A stretch of DNA of 64,000 bases. Origin: Eikenella exigua (GTDB lineage: Bacteria; Pseudomonadota; Gammaproteobacteria; Burkholderiales; Neisseriaceae). The notes under the pieces are model-generated. The model did no database searches and was not told the DNA's origin. It saw only the letters and a list, made by a program, of their open reading frames with translations. How positions within the stretch are numbered: the first letter of the stretch is position 1; each line of letters opens with the position of its first letter. The translations under genes were made by a program, and so were the position numbers. Positions 47,026-55,431 of this stretch are shown one piece after another. The stretch covers positions 1,302,001-1,366,000 of the forward strand of contig NZ_CP038018.1 in assembly GCF_008805035.1 (NCBI RefSeq). Reading direction: 5' to 3'.

Positions 47026-48132
47026 ATGCCTACCCCGCAAAACATCATCGTCGGCCTGTCCGGCGGCGTCGATTCCTCCGTAACCGCCCACCTGCTCAAG
47101 CAGCAGGGGCACCAAGTGCGCGGCGTGTTCATGCAAAACTGGGAAGACGACGACAACGACGAATACTGCAGCATCAAGCAGGATTCCTTCGATGCCATCG
47201 CCGTGGCCGACATCATCGGCATCGACATCGACATCGTTAATTTCGCCGCCCAATACAAAGACAAAGTATTTGCCTACTTCCTGCAGGAATACCAAGCCGG
47301 CCGCACCCCAAACCCCGACGTGCTGTGCAACGCCGAAATCAAATTCAAATGCTTTTTGGATTACGCCATCGAGCAAGGCGCCGAAGCCATCGCCACCGGC
47401 CACTACGCCCGTAAAGAAGTGCGCGGCGGCAAACATTATCTGCTCAAAGGCCTGGATGCCAACAAAGACCAAAGCTACTTCCTCTACCGCCTCCAGCCCC
47501 ATCAGCTCGAGCGCGCCCTCTTCCCGCTAGGCCACTTGGAAAAACCCGAAGTGCGCCGCATCGCCGCCGAAGCCGGCCTGCCCACCGCCGCCAAAAAAGA
47601 CAGCACCGGCATCTGCTTCATCGGTGAACGCCCCTTCCGCGAATTTCTGCAAAAATACCTGCCCACTCGCGAAGGCGATATGGTGACACCCGAAGGCAAA
47701 GTCGTGGGCAAGCACGTCGGCCTGATGTTCTACACCCTCGGCCAGCGCAAAGGCTTGGGCATCGGCGGCGCAGGCGAGCCGTGGTTTGTGGCCGACAAAG
47801 ATTTGGCCGCCAACCGCTTAATCGTGGTGCAAGGCCACCAACACCCGCTGTTATTTTCAGGTAGCCTCACCATGAGCCAATTAAGCTGGACGCTGCCTGA
47901 AAACCCTGGCGAAGCACACGGCAGCCGCCCACCCGAAGGCCGCTATACCTGCAAAACCCGCTACCGCATGGCCGATGCCCCCTGCCAACTGCGCTATTTG
48001 GGCGATGATTCCGCCGAGCTGGTATTCGACACACCGCAATGGGCGGTTACCCCCGGCCAATCCGCCGTGCTGTATGATGGCGAAGTTTGTCTGGGTGGCG
48101 GCATTATCGACCAAGCCGACGCAGACGTTTAA
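47026..48132 (+). CDS. mnmA: tRNA-specific 2-thiouridylase MnmA
   Basis: Thiolates U34 of tRNA-Lys, -Glu and -Gln, using ATP and a sulfur relay. The 368 residues show the PP-loop VGLSGGVDSSVTAHLL near residue 6, the insertion NWEDDDNDEYCSIKQD, the catalytic Cys region PNPDVLCNAEIKF and CFIGERPFREFLQKYLP. A DUS is translated as LFSGSLTMSQ near residue 280. It directly follows der across the DUS hairpin and may be read from its own promoter. Confidence 0.97.
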   Translation: MPTPQNIIVGLSGGVDSSVTAHLLKQQGHQVRGVFMQNWEDDDNDEYCSIKQDSFDAIAVADIIGIDIDIVNFAAQYKDKVFAYFLQEYQAGRTPNPDVLCNAEIKFKCFLDYAIEQGAEAIATGHYARKEVRGGKHYLLKGLDANKDQSYFLYRLQPHQLERALFPLGHLEKPEVRRIAAEAGLPTAAKKDSTGICFIGERPFREFLQKYLPTREGDMVTPEGKVVGKHVGLMFYTLGQRKGLGIGGAGEPWFVADKDLAANRLIVVQGHQHPLLFSGSLTMSQLSWTLPENPGEAHGSRPPEGRYTCKTRYRMADAPCQLRYLGDDSAELVFDTPQWAVTPGQSAVLYDGEVCLGGGIIDQADADV

Positions 48133-48171
48133 TTCATTCAAATCAAACAAAGCCCAGCAACACAAACCTTA

Positions 48172-48230
48172 AAGGCTACCTGAAAGCGCAACACAGCAAA
48201 GTTTCTGCAAAGCTGAATTTTCAGGTAGCC
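48172..48230. repeat. Composite DUS repeat before fadD
   Basis: DUS, then GCGCAACACAGCAAAGTTTC and TGCAAAGCTGAAT, then inverted DUS. A diverged member of the family at 37.3 and 39.9 kb, lying in the mnmA-fadD gap. Confidence 0.65.
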
Positions 48231-48247
48231 CCTATCAGGAGACCAAA

Positions 48248-49915
48248 TTGGAAAAAATCTGGCTGCAAAGCTATCAGGAAGGTGTACGCCCCGAAATCGA
48301 CGTGCGCCGCTACAGCTCAATCTGCGAAGTATTCCACGAAACCGCCTACCTCTATGGCAAGCGCTCCGGCTTCACCAACTTCGGCAAGGTGCAAACCTAT
48401 GCCCAAACTGCGCGCCTAGCCGAGCAGTTCGCCTCCTATCTGCAAAACGTACTCAAGCTGGAAAAAGGCAGCCGCGTGGCCGTGATGCTGCCCAACCTAC
48501 TGCAATACCCCGTGGCTGTATTCGGCATTTTGCAGGCCGGCGGCATCGTGGTGAACGTGAATCCGCTCTACACCCCGCGCGAATTGCAACACCAGCTGAA
48601 AGACAGCGGCGCCACCACCATTCTGGTGCTGGAAAACTTCGCCCATACGCTGGCCGAAGTGGTGGCCGAAACCGATGTAAAACACATCATCCTCGCCTCT
48701 GTGGGCGATTTGCTCGGCTTCTTCAAAGGCGGCCTGATGAATCTGATTGTGCGCCATGTGAAAAAAATGGTGCCGCCCTACGATCTGCCCCACTTCGTGC
48801 GCTTCAACCACGCACTCAAGCAAGGCGCGGCGCACACCTTCCATCCCGTGCCGGTTACGCTCGAAGACACCGCCTTTCTGCAATACACCGGCGGCACCAC
48901 CGGCATATCCAAAGGTGCCGTCCTCTCGCACGGCAATATCTGCGCCAATATGCTGCAAGCCGAAGAATGGATTCAATCCAACCTCACCGTCGAGGGCGAA
49001 TTGGTGGTAACCGCGCTGCCGATGTACCACGTGTTCGCGCTCACGGTAAACCTGATGATCTTCACCCGCATAGGTGCGCAAAACCTGCTCATCACCAACC
49101 CGCGTGATATTAAATTTTTCATCAAAGAGCTCAAAAAATATCGCGTGAGCGTGCTGCCAGCCGTAAATACTCTGTTCAACGCCCTGCTCCACCACCCCGA
49201 TTTCCAAAGCGTGGATTTCTCCAGCTGGAAACTGTGCCTAGGCGGCGGCATGGCGGTGCAAGAAAACGTGGCCGAACAATGGAAAGCGCTCACCGGCCAA
49301 CCGATTGTGGAAGTGTATGGCCTCACCGAAGCCAGTCCCGGCGTATGCGCCAACCCGCTGAACATCAGCGACTACAATGGCACCGTAGGCCTGCCCATCT
49401 CCAACACCGAGGTAGAAATCCGTGACAGTGAAGGAAACGAAGTGCCACTGGGCGAAATCGGTGAATTGTATATTAAAGGCCCGCAAATCATGCAGAGCTA
49501 CTGGCAACACCCTGAAGAAACCGCCGCTGTGCTGGACGAGCGTGGCTTCCTCGCTACCGGCGATATAGTGAAAATGAACGAACAAGGCTTCATCAAACTA
49601 GTGGATCGCAAAAAAGACATGATTGTGGTATCCGGCTTCAATGTGTATCCAAACGAAGTGGAAGAAGTGGTGGCGAAACACCCGATGGTGCTGGAAGCCG
49701 CCTGTATCGGCGTGCCCAGCAACAAAACCGGCGAAGCCCTGCGGCTTTTCGTGGTGAAAAAAGACCCGGCGCTCACCCGCGAAGAAATCATCGCCTTCTG
49801 CCGCACCCAGCTCACCGCTTATAAAGTGCCAAAAGACATTCAGTTCCGCGACGAGCTGCCTAAATCCAACGTGGGCAAAATCCTGCGCCGCGAGCTGCGG
49901 GAAGAGAAACAGTAG
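48248..49915 (+). CDS. fadD: Long-chain fatty acid-CoA ligase
   Basis: Activates exogenous fatty acids to acyl-CoA at the inner membrane. The 555 residues match FadD of the adenylate-forming superfamily: the P-loop YTGGTTGISKGAVLSHGN near 214-231, the EVYGLTEASPG motif near 356, and the C-terminal hinge DRKKDMIVVSGFNVYPNEVE with the catalytic Lys in KSNVGKILRREL. The start is TTG (48248), supported by an AGGAG site at 48237-48241 and by homology from the first residue. It ends in a clear terminator. Confidence 0.93.
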   Translation: MEKIWLQSYQEGVRPEIDVRRYSSICEVFHETAYLYGKRSGFTNFGKVQTYAQTARLAEQFASYLQNVLKLEKGSRVAVMLPNLLQYPVAVFGILQAGGIVVNVNPLYTPRELQHQLKDSGATTILVLENFAHTLAEVVAETDVKHIILASVGDLLGFFKGGLMNLIVRHVKKMVPPYDLPHFVRFNHALKQGAAHTFHPVPVTLEDTAFLQYTGGTTGISKGAVLSHGNICANMLQAEEWIQSNLTVEGELVVTALPMYHVFALTVNLMIFTRIGAQNLLITNPRDIKFFIKELKKYRVSVLPAVNTLFNALLHHPDFQSVDFSSWKLCLGGGMAVQENVAEQWKALTGQPIVEVYGLTEASPGVCANPLNISDYNGTVGLPISNTEVEIRDSEGNEVPLGEIGELYIKGPQIMQSYWQHPEETAAVLDERGFLATGDIVKMNEQGFIKLVDRKKDMIVVSGFNVYPNEVEEVVAKHPMVLEAACIGVPSNKTGEALRLFVVKKDPALTREEIIAFCRTQLTAYKVPKDIQFRDELPKSNVGKILRRELREEKQ

Positions 49916-49936
49916 TTGGCAGCAAGGCAAAAAATG

Positions 49937-49969
49937 GGCAGCTCGGTCTACACCAGCTGCCTATTTTTT
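49937..49969 (+). terminator. Intrinsic terminator of fadD
   Basis: GGCAGCT and AGCTGCC (7 bp, 11-base loop) followed by TATTTTTTG. Confidence 0.8.
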
Positions 49970-50065
49970 GTAAACCACAGTAAAGCAAAATTAAGCTTCA
50001 ACAATTCCTCTCAGCATACCAAAGGCTAGTTGAAACCACCACCTCGTTTTCCAGGTAGCCTTCCC

Positions 50066-50172
50066 TATAGCTGAAACAATTATTTTTGCATACAAGGCGG
50101 TGAGCTGAAGACAGTACAGGAGTATGGAGAAGCGAACCAACGCAGCATGAAGAAATAATTGCTTTAAATATA
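50066..50172 (+). repeat. Correia-like small element with long inverted ends
   Basis: Left end TATAGCTGAAACAATTATTT and inverted right end TATATTTAAAGCAATTATTT match over most of 26 bases. The core reads ACAAGGCGGTGAGCTGAAGA and AGAAGCGAACCAACGCAGCA. It fills most of the gap 49970-50300 upstream of the HutWX gene; nothing else is seen apart from a DUS variant near 50050. Confidence 0.8.
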
Positions 50173-50300
50173 CAGAAATATTATAAAAATAAACCACTAA
50201 AATAAGGTAAAGGAAAACGCTTCTATTCTGCTATTTCAGCAACACCATTCCATGTAGTAGAATCAATTCCTGTTTTGTTTACTATCTGCCAATAAAGTCT

Positions 50301-52130
50301 ATGTCTGCTGCTGCCCCACAAACCATCAAAACCATCCGCTGGCCGTCGAAAGAAGCTGCGCCGCAAGCCTTTCCCGAAAGGCAGGCGTTGATGCCGATTT
50401 GGGGCGGCGTGCCCGTGCCGATGCCGCAATGGCAGAAACTGTGGCAAAGCCAAATCGCCCATTCGCTCAATGAAGACGGCCTGGCCTACCTCCACATCCC
50501 CTTCTGTGCCAACCACTGCGTGTTCTGCGGTTTCTACCGTAACGCCTGGAAAGAAGAGCATGGCGGCGCGTATGTGGACAAAGTGATTGATGAGCTGGCC
50601 GCTGAAGCCGAACAGCGCAGCGGCAGCGGCAAAATCCAAGCCGTGTATTTCGGCGGTGGCACGCCCACCGCGCTCGACACGCCCGACCTAGTTCGCCTCA
50701 TCCGCGCCTGCTACCAATACCTGCCGCTGGCCGACGACTGCGAATTCACCCTTGAAGGCCGCATGAGCCATTTCGGGCTCGACAAAGCCCGCGCCGCCGT
50801 TGAAGCCGGCGTGAACCGCATTTCCATCGGCATTCAAACCTTCAACACCGCCATCCGCCGCCGCCTCGGCCGCAAACACAGCGGCGAAGAAGCCTATGGC
50901 TACCTGAAAGAACTGTGCGGCCTCGATGCTGTGATTGTGGCCGACCTGATTTTCGGCCTGCCCGGCCAAACCGACGAAATCTGGGCGCACGACATCGAAC
51001 GCGCCGCCGGCCTGCCCCTGTCGGGCCTCGACACATACGCCTTCAACTGCTACCCCTTCCTGCCCATCAACCGCATGATTGAAAAAGGCGCATTCCCGCC
51101 GCTGTTCGGTTTTGATGTGCAATCCCAACACTACGCCTACGCCGTGCGCGAACTGGCGCGGCTCGGCTGGCAGCAAGTGAGCAACAACCATTTCGCCTAT
51201 CCCGGCCGCGGCGAGCGCAACCGCTACAACACCCTCGTCAAATCCAATATGCCCTGCCTCGCCTTCGGTTCCGGCGCAGGCGGCAACTTCGGCGGCTTCA
51301 GCTACCAAGTGCAGAGCGACCTCAAAGGCTACCTGAAAGCCCCGCCGGGCCAAAAAGCCCTCTCCTTCATGAGCCGCCACGGCCGACACAAAACCCTGCT
51401 CGGCCAAGTGCAGCACGACATCGAACTCGGCCGCATCGACACCACCCTGTTTGCCGACAACGCCGAAGCGCAAACCCTACTGCGCCAATGGCAGCAAGCC
51501 CAGCTCTTAACCATCCACGAGAACGGCCAGGCCATTCTCAACACCAGCGGCCGCTACTGGTCGCCCACCCTCACCCGTAAACTGATGATGTCCCTCCCAC
51601 CTGATGAAAAGGAAAGCACTATGCAAAAACTCTCCAGCGAACAACAAACCGTATTGCGCAACTCACTGGCCGAAAAACCTGGCCAAATCCTCGAAATGCT
51701 TGCCGGCCAGCACCAATGCAGCTTTGAAGACGTGATCAACTGCCTACCTGCACAGCTCATCAAGAAAACCGAAGGCAACCGCTTTGTCGAAATCATGCAA
51801 GCCCTTGCCGGCTGGGACGAAGCCGTTACCTTCATCGCCCACACCCCCGACGTGATTGCCGAAGTAACCGGGAAAATCCCCAACGGTAAAGTCGGCCGCG
51901 GCTTCTACAACTTCGAACATGCCGAAGAAGGCGGCATCCACGGCCACATTTATTATGAAAACTGCGCCGCCATCTACCTGATCGAACGCCCCTTCATGGG
52001 CAAAGACACCGTGTCGCTCAACTTCGTGAACCGCAACGGCGGCGCCATGTTCAAAATCTTCGTCGGTCGCGACGAAGCCGGCGAACTCAAACAAAACCAA
52101 ATCCAAGCCATGCGCGCCCTGTTCGCCTAA
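50301..52130 (+). CDS. hutWX: HutW-HutX fusion: radical SAM anaerobic haem-degrading enzyme plus haem carrier domain
   Basis: The 609 residues join two proteins normally encoded separately. Residues 1 to about 425 are HutW/ChuW, the radical SAM methyltransferase that opens haem without oxygen: the cluster motif is CANHCVFC at 69-76, followed by AVYFGGGTPTALD and RISIGIQTFN. Residues 441-609 are HutX, the cytosolic haem carrier: QILEMLAGQHQCSFEDVINC, FIAHTPDVIAEVTG, ERPFMGKDTVSLNFVNRNGG and MFKIFVGRDE. The join, LPPDEKESTMQ, keeps a GGAAAG site before an internal ATG. Two translated DUS copies read GYLK. Haem would be handed directly from carrier to enzyme. Confidence 0.92.
   Translation: MSAAAPQTIKTIRWPSKEAAPQAFPERQALMPIWGGVPVPMPQWQKLWQSQIAHSLNEDGLAYLHIPFCANHCVFCGFYRNAWKEEHGGAYVDKVIDELAAEAEQRSGSGKIQAVYFGGGTPTALDTPDLVRLIRACYQYLPLADDCEFTLEGRMSHFGLDKARAAVEAGVNRISIGIQTFNTAIRRRLGRKHSGEEAYGYLKELCGLDAVIVADLIFGLPGQTDEIWAHDIERAAGLPLSGLDTYAFNCYPFLPINRMIEKGAFPPLFGFDVQSQHYAYAVRELARLGWQQVSNNHFAYPGRGERNRYNTLVKSNMPCLAFGSGAGGNFGGFSYQVQSDLKGYLKAPPGQKALSFMSRHGRHKTLLGQVQHDIELGRIDTTLFADNAEAQTLLRQWQQAQLLTIHENGQAILNTSGRYWSPTLTRKLMMSLPPDEKESTMQKLSSEQQTVLRNSLAEKPGQILEMLAGQHQCSFEDVINCLPAQLIKKTEGNRFVEIMQALAGWDEAVTFIAHTPDVIAEVTGKIPNGKVGRGFYNFEHAEEGGIHGHIYYENCAAIYLIERPFMGKDTVSLNFVNRNGGAMFKIFVGRDEAGELKQNQIQAMRALFA
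51608..51623 (+). promoter_or_regulatory. Internal ribosome site and ATG of the HutX part
   Basis: AAAAGGAAAGCACT then ATG at 51621-51623, in frame, at the exact start of the HutX domain. From here the product would be 169 residues, the usual HutX length. It may allow HutX to be made alone as well as fused. Confidence 0.5.
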
Positions 52131-52160
52131 ATCCGCACCCAGCGCTTAAAGGTTACCTGA

Positions 52161-52790
52161 AAGCAGCCTGCACCCCAAAAACCAAAGTGCAGGCTGCCTG
52201 AAACATCAAAAGCAGCCTGCACTTTTAACGAATATGGCTTCGGAGCACACCAGCGACGGAAAAATAACCACCCAATCCCCTCTCCCGCGGGAGAGGGTTA
52301 GGGAGAGGGCAAAACCGCGCAACACAGCAACCGCCCAATCCCAAACATATGTATACCAAACACCGCCATACCCAACCGTTACAGGCTACCTGAAACCCAA
52401 AATGCAGCCTGCACATTTAACAGATATGGCTTCGGAATACACCGACGACCGCAAAACAACCACCCCCACGCAACCGCCACCCAATCCTCCCACCTGCGGA
52501 AAAGGGTTAGGAAAAGGGCAAGCCGCGAACACCGCAACCGCCCCATCCCAAGCGTATGCCAAACACCGTCAGGCAAACCCGTTTCAGGCTACCTGAAACC
52601 CAAAAAGCAGCCTGCACATTTAACGAATAACTTCGGAATACACCAGCAGCAGAAAAATAACCCCCCAATCCCCTCTCCCGTGGGAGAGTGTTAGGGAGAG
52701 GGCAAAACCGCGCAACCGACCCCCCGTTTAAAACCGAACCCCGAAACACCACTTAAAGGCTACCTGAAACCCTAAAAGCAGCCTGCACCC
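52161..52790. repeat. Three tandem repeats of 170-200 bp with mixed DUS dialects and a palindrome
   Basis: Units start near 52210, 52401 and 52602, with a fourth partial start at 52773. Each begins with AAGCAGCCTGCA or a near form, then CACTTTTAACGAATATGGCT-like sequence, GGAAAAATAACCACCCAATC, a hairpin, GGCAAAACCGCGCAA and ends AGGCTACCTGAAACCC. In unit 1 CCCTCTCCCGCGGGAGAGGG (52278-52297) is a perfect palindrome; units 2 and 3 have diverged versions. The open frames crossing it look spurious. It lies between hutWX and the NAD(P)-binding gene. Confidence 0.8.
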
Positions 52791-52815
52791 ATTCACCCCC
52801 AAACAGGAGCACCCC

Positions 52816-53442
52816 ATGCTGATGATATTCGGCGCCAACGGCCCCAGCGGCCGCCAACTCATCCAACGGCTTCCCAACCCCCAAGCTGCTGTAGCCGCAT
52901 TAAGACTACCTGAAACCGATGACTTCTTCGCCCGACACCACATCCCCACCACCGTTGCCGACGCACTCGATGCAGACGCCATCGCCCGCGCCGTGCAACA
53001 ATTCCGGCCAGACACCGTCGTCAGCTTCATCGGCGGCAAAAACGAACAAGGCATCCGCAGCGACGCCACCGGCAACCTACACATCATCCGCGCCCTCGAA
53101 CAGCACGCCCCCCAAGCCCGCCTCATCCTCGTTACCAGCATGGGCTGTGGCGAACAATACGCGCTGATGAGTGACATGTTCAAACAAGCCCTGGGCGAAG
53201 CCGTGGCCGCCAAAACCGAAGCCGAAAACGCCCTGCGCCAAAGCCCCCTCGCCTGGACCATCCTGCGCCCCTGCGGGCTCGCCGACGGCGACGACACCAC
53301 CTATCAGCTGCACGAACAGCTCCCCGCCATCCCCTGCCAATACATGACCCGCACCGCCCTCGCCGCCGCCGTGCGCCAAATCATCGACGAAGACGGGCAT
53401 GAGGGCAAAGCGTATTCAGTGACTTCTGGGGAAGCCGCTTAA
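52816..53442 (+). CDS. NAD(P)-binding protein of the atypical short-chain dehydrogenase (NmrA-like) family
   Basis: The 208 residues begin with a Rossmann nucleotide-binding pattern (MIFGANGPSGRQLIQRL, GxxGxxG type), then DTVVSFIGG, LILVTSMGCGEQ and AWTILRPCGLADGDD. This matches the NAD(P)H-binding family without a classic Tyr-Lys catalytic pair, so it may be a reductase or a redox sensor. Substrate unknown. A translated DUS reads LRLPETDD. It follows the tandem repeat block and has an AGGAG site before the ATG. Confidence 0.8.
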   Translation: MLMIFGANGPSGRQLIQRLPNPQAAVAALRLPETDDFFARHHIPTTVADALDADAIARAVQQFRPDTVVSFIGGKNEQGIRSDATGNLHIIRALEQHAPQARLILVTSMGCGEQYALMSDMFKQALGEAVAAKTEAENALRQSPLAWTILRPCGLADGDDTTYQLHEQLPAIPCQYMTRTALAAAVRQIIDEDGHEGKAYSVTSGEAA

Positions 53443-53547
53443 ACCATCCAGCCAAAACCAACGGGCAAACTGCTTCCAAATAGCAGTTTGCCCGTTATTT
53501 CAGGCTACCTGAAAAATATTCAGCCGAGCAAAAGAAGCTTGGCTTTT

Positions 53548-54255
53548 TCAGGTAGCCTCATCTTGCAACAGCAGCCGTGCAATCCTCTCGTCTGCCGGCC
53601 AAGTCAGTTTCAAATTGCGGCTGTCGCCCCGCACCAGCAGGGGTTGCAAACCCAGCTGTTCAATGGCGGAGGCCTCGTCGGTAATCTCCGCCAGATTGGC
53701 GGCAGCCAGCGCCCGTTGCAGCAACTCGGCGGGAAAAAGCTGCGGGGTTTGTGCCTGCCACAAACCGCTTCGGCTCACCGTTTCGGCAATGTGATTTTCG
53801 CCGTTGCCACGTTTGAGGGTATCAGCCACGGGCAAAGCCAAAATGCCGCCAACCGGATGCTGCCCTGCTTCTTGCAACAGCCGCCGCAAGGCTTCAGCAG
53901 GCAGGCAGCAGCGGGCGGCATCGTGCACCAGCACTTTATCGTCCGGCCGCATCACGCCGTGTTTCAGCAGCGAATTCAGCCCGTTAAACACACTTTCAGC
54001 ACGGCTCTCGCCGCCGCAGTACAGCGTTCGCAGTTTGGCAGCCAAGTCTTCAGGTAGCCCCACTTCCTGTTCAAACCACGCATCATCCCGCACCAACACT
54101 ACAGCTACCTGAACAATCTGCGGCTCAGCCAGTAGGCGGCGCAGGGAGTGCTCCAGCACGGTACGGCCGGCTATCTGCACATATTGTTTCGGCAGGGTGG
54201 CACCGAAGCGGCTGCCCACGCCGGCCGCGGGCACGAGGGCGAAATAGCGGCTCAT
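53548..54255 (-). CDS. ispD: 2-C-methyl-D-erythritol 4-phosphate cytidylyltransferase
   Basis: Third step of the MEP isoprenoid pathway, forming CDP-methylerythritol. The 235 residues have the nucleotide-binding start ALVPAAGVGSRFGATLPKQY, VLVHDAARCCL and the C-terminal AQTPQLFPAELL and TDEASAIEQLG. It overlaps the dnaQ stop by ATGA (54252-54255), so the two are coupled. ispF, often the next gene, is not seen downstream; the gene ends in an inverted DUS stretch at 53501-53560. Confidence 0.96.
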   Translation of the reverse strand: MSRYFALVPAAGVGSRFGATLPKQYVQIAGRTVLEHSLRRLLAEPQIVQVAVVLVRDDAWFEQEVGLPEDLAAKLRTLYCGGESRAESVFNGLNSLLKHGVMRPDDKVLVHDAARCCLPAEALRRLLQEAGQHPVGGILALPVADTLKRGNGENHIAETVSRSGLWQAQTPQLFPAELLQRALAAANLAEITDEASAIEQLGLQPLLVRGDSRNLKLTWPADERIARLLLQDEAT

Positions 54256-54974
54256 GGCGTTTTCCGCCAGATGCTGCCGCCTTCGGCTTTTTTGTCCAAC
54301 TCGTCCAGATAGGCTTCATGTGCAGCGCTTTCCTCGGCATTGGCAGCCAGCACTTTCAGTTGTGCCGGGCGTTCGGTAGGCGCGATCACCACGGCAGGCG
54401 CATCGGCTTCGGCACTTTCTTCTTCGGTAAACTGGTCGGCCAAGCTGAATTGCGAGCGGGTCATGCCCAGATACACTTCGCTCAACAGTTCGCAGTCGAT
54501 TAATGCACCGTGGAATACGCGTTTGCTACGGTCTACCTCGAGGCGGGTGCACAATGCGTCCAGCGAGTTTTTCTGGCCAGGATACATGGTACGCGCCATC
54601 ACCAGCGTATCCACCACACTAGCGGTTAATTCTTGTACGGATGGTAGGCCAGCGCGGCGGAATTCGGCATTGAGAAAGCCCACATCGAAGGGAGCATTGT
54701 GGATAACCAGCTCGGCACCGGAAATGAAATCGGCAATCTGTTGCCCGATTTCGGCAAACTTGGGTTTGCCTTCGAGCTTATCCAGCGTAATGCCGTGCAC
54801 TTTGACGGCTTCTTCAGGAATGTCGCGCTCGGGGTGGACGTATAAATGCAGATAGTTGCCGGTAAGTCGGCGGTCGATCATTTCCAGGCCGGCAAATTCG
54901 ATGAGGCGATCGTCGCGATCATAATAAAAACCGGTGGTTTCTGTATCAAGAATGATTTGGCGCAAATGTTTCAT
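54252..54974 (-). CDS. dnaQ: DNA polymerase III subunit epsilon (proofreading exonuclease)
   Basis: 3'-5' exonuclease of the replicase core. The 240 residues show the DEDDh exonuclease motifs: ILDTETTGFYYDRDDRLIEFAG (motif I), VIHNAPFDVGFLNAEF (motif II) and FHGALIDCELLSEVYLGM (motif III). A C-terminal tail provides the polymerase-binding segment. Coupled to ispD. The upstream gap of nearly 600 bp holds a candidate Fur-controlled RNA and two Correia-like elements. Confidence 0.96.
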   Translation of the reverse strand: MKHLRQIILDTETTGFYYDRDDRLIEFAGLEMIDRRLTGNYLHLYVHPERDIPEEAVKVHGITLDKLEGKPKFAEIGQQIADFISGAELVIHNAPFDVGFLNAEFRRAGLPSVQELTASVVDTLVMARTMYPGQKNSLDALCTRLEVDRSKRVFHGALIDCELLSEVYLGMTRSQFSLADQFTEEESAEADAPAVVIAPTERPAQLKVLAANAEESAAHEAYLDELDKKAEGGSIWRKTP

Positions 54975-55020
54975 CGGAGTATAGCTTTAATAATGTTGGC
55001 AAATGGGAAGCATCTTAACT

Positions 55021-55115
55021 CATAGCGGACTAACTTTAAATCAAGGCAAGGCAGCGAGCCGCAGATAGTACACACATGCAGTAAGGCAAGCCAACACGTA
55101 CTAGTTTGTTAGACT
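55021..55115 (+). repeat. Correia-like small element
   Basis: CATAGCGGACTAACTTTAAA, then the core CAAGGCAGCGAGCCGCAGAT and GTAAGGCAAGCCAACACGTA. The left end is the one in this window most like the Correia terminus of Neisseria (TATAGTGGATTAA). A matching inverted right end is only partial (CTAGTTTGTTAGAC). Confidence 0.7.
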
Positions 55116-55222
55116 GCAGCAAAGACTGCTTGGCCGGCAATGCGGCAATACTTCGAATTAGCTTATCTGACAGTAAAAATGATTCGTAGGATTAACAAAT
55201 TATTACACGATATCTACATTAA

Positions 55223-55237
55223 TAGTAATAATTATCA
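55223..55237 (+). promoter_or_regulatory. Fur box upstream of a small RNA promoter
   Basis: TAGTAATAATTATCA matches the 7-1-7 Fur consensus TGATAATNATTATCA at 12 of 14 defined bases. It ends just before the -35 element, a position that would let iron-loaded Fur block transcription. Confidence 0.7.
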
Positions 55238-55238
55238 T

Positions 55239-55267
55239 TTGATGATATAGCCGTTCTTCGGTATAAT
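55239..55267 (+). promoter_or_regulatory. Promoter of the candidate small RNA
   Basis: TTGATG (55239-55244), a spacer of 17 bases and TATAAT (55262-55267). Confidence 0.75.
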
Positions 55268-55273
55268 ACATAC

Positions 55274-55408
55274 ACGTTCAGTAAAGTAAGACGGTTCTAT
55301 CTTGTGCTGAACTGCTAAATTTCAGCATTTCGCTCTGTTACGAGATGTTCAGTTTTGGTAGTGGTTTGTGTTCCTTTTTGCGCCCCGCTTTTGCCGGGGC
55401 AATTTTTT
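55274..55408 (+). ncRNA. Candidate Fur-regulated small RNA (NrrF-like)
   Basis: A transcript of about 135 bases is implied by the promoter and by an intrinsic terminator at 55382-55408 (GCCCCG/CGGGGC stem, seven-base loop, then AATTTTTT). No open frame of any size lies inside. A second hairpin, GCTGAA and TTCAGC, occurs near 55305-55325. In Neisseria the iron-repressed RNA NrrF has this design (Fur box, sigma-70 promoter, short RNA, GC-rich terminator) and represses sdh and other iron-protein genes. Whether this is NrrF or a new RNA cannot be settled from the sequence alone. Confidence 0.7.
55382..55408 (+). terminator. Intrinsic terminator of the candidate small RNA
   Basis: GCCCCG (55382-55387) and CGGGGC (55395-55400) with a seven-base loop, followed by a run of six T. 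Confidence 0.85.
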
Positions 55409-55431
55409 ATGTGCGGCATAGGTATATGTAA

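Noticed and set aside
50173..50300. Possible Fur box before hutWX
   Set aside because: The AT-rich stretch was inspected because haem genes are often Fur-controlled, but no 7-1-7 inverted repeat close to consensus was found.
52234..52596. 120-residue open frame in the tandem repeat block
   Set aside because: It is low-complexity and crosses two repeat units with non-coding hairpins; the same stretch is open on the other strand too.
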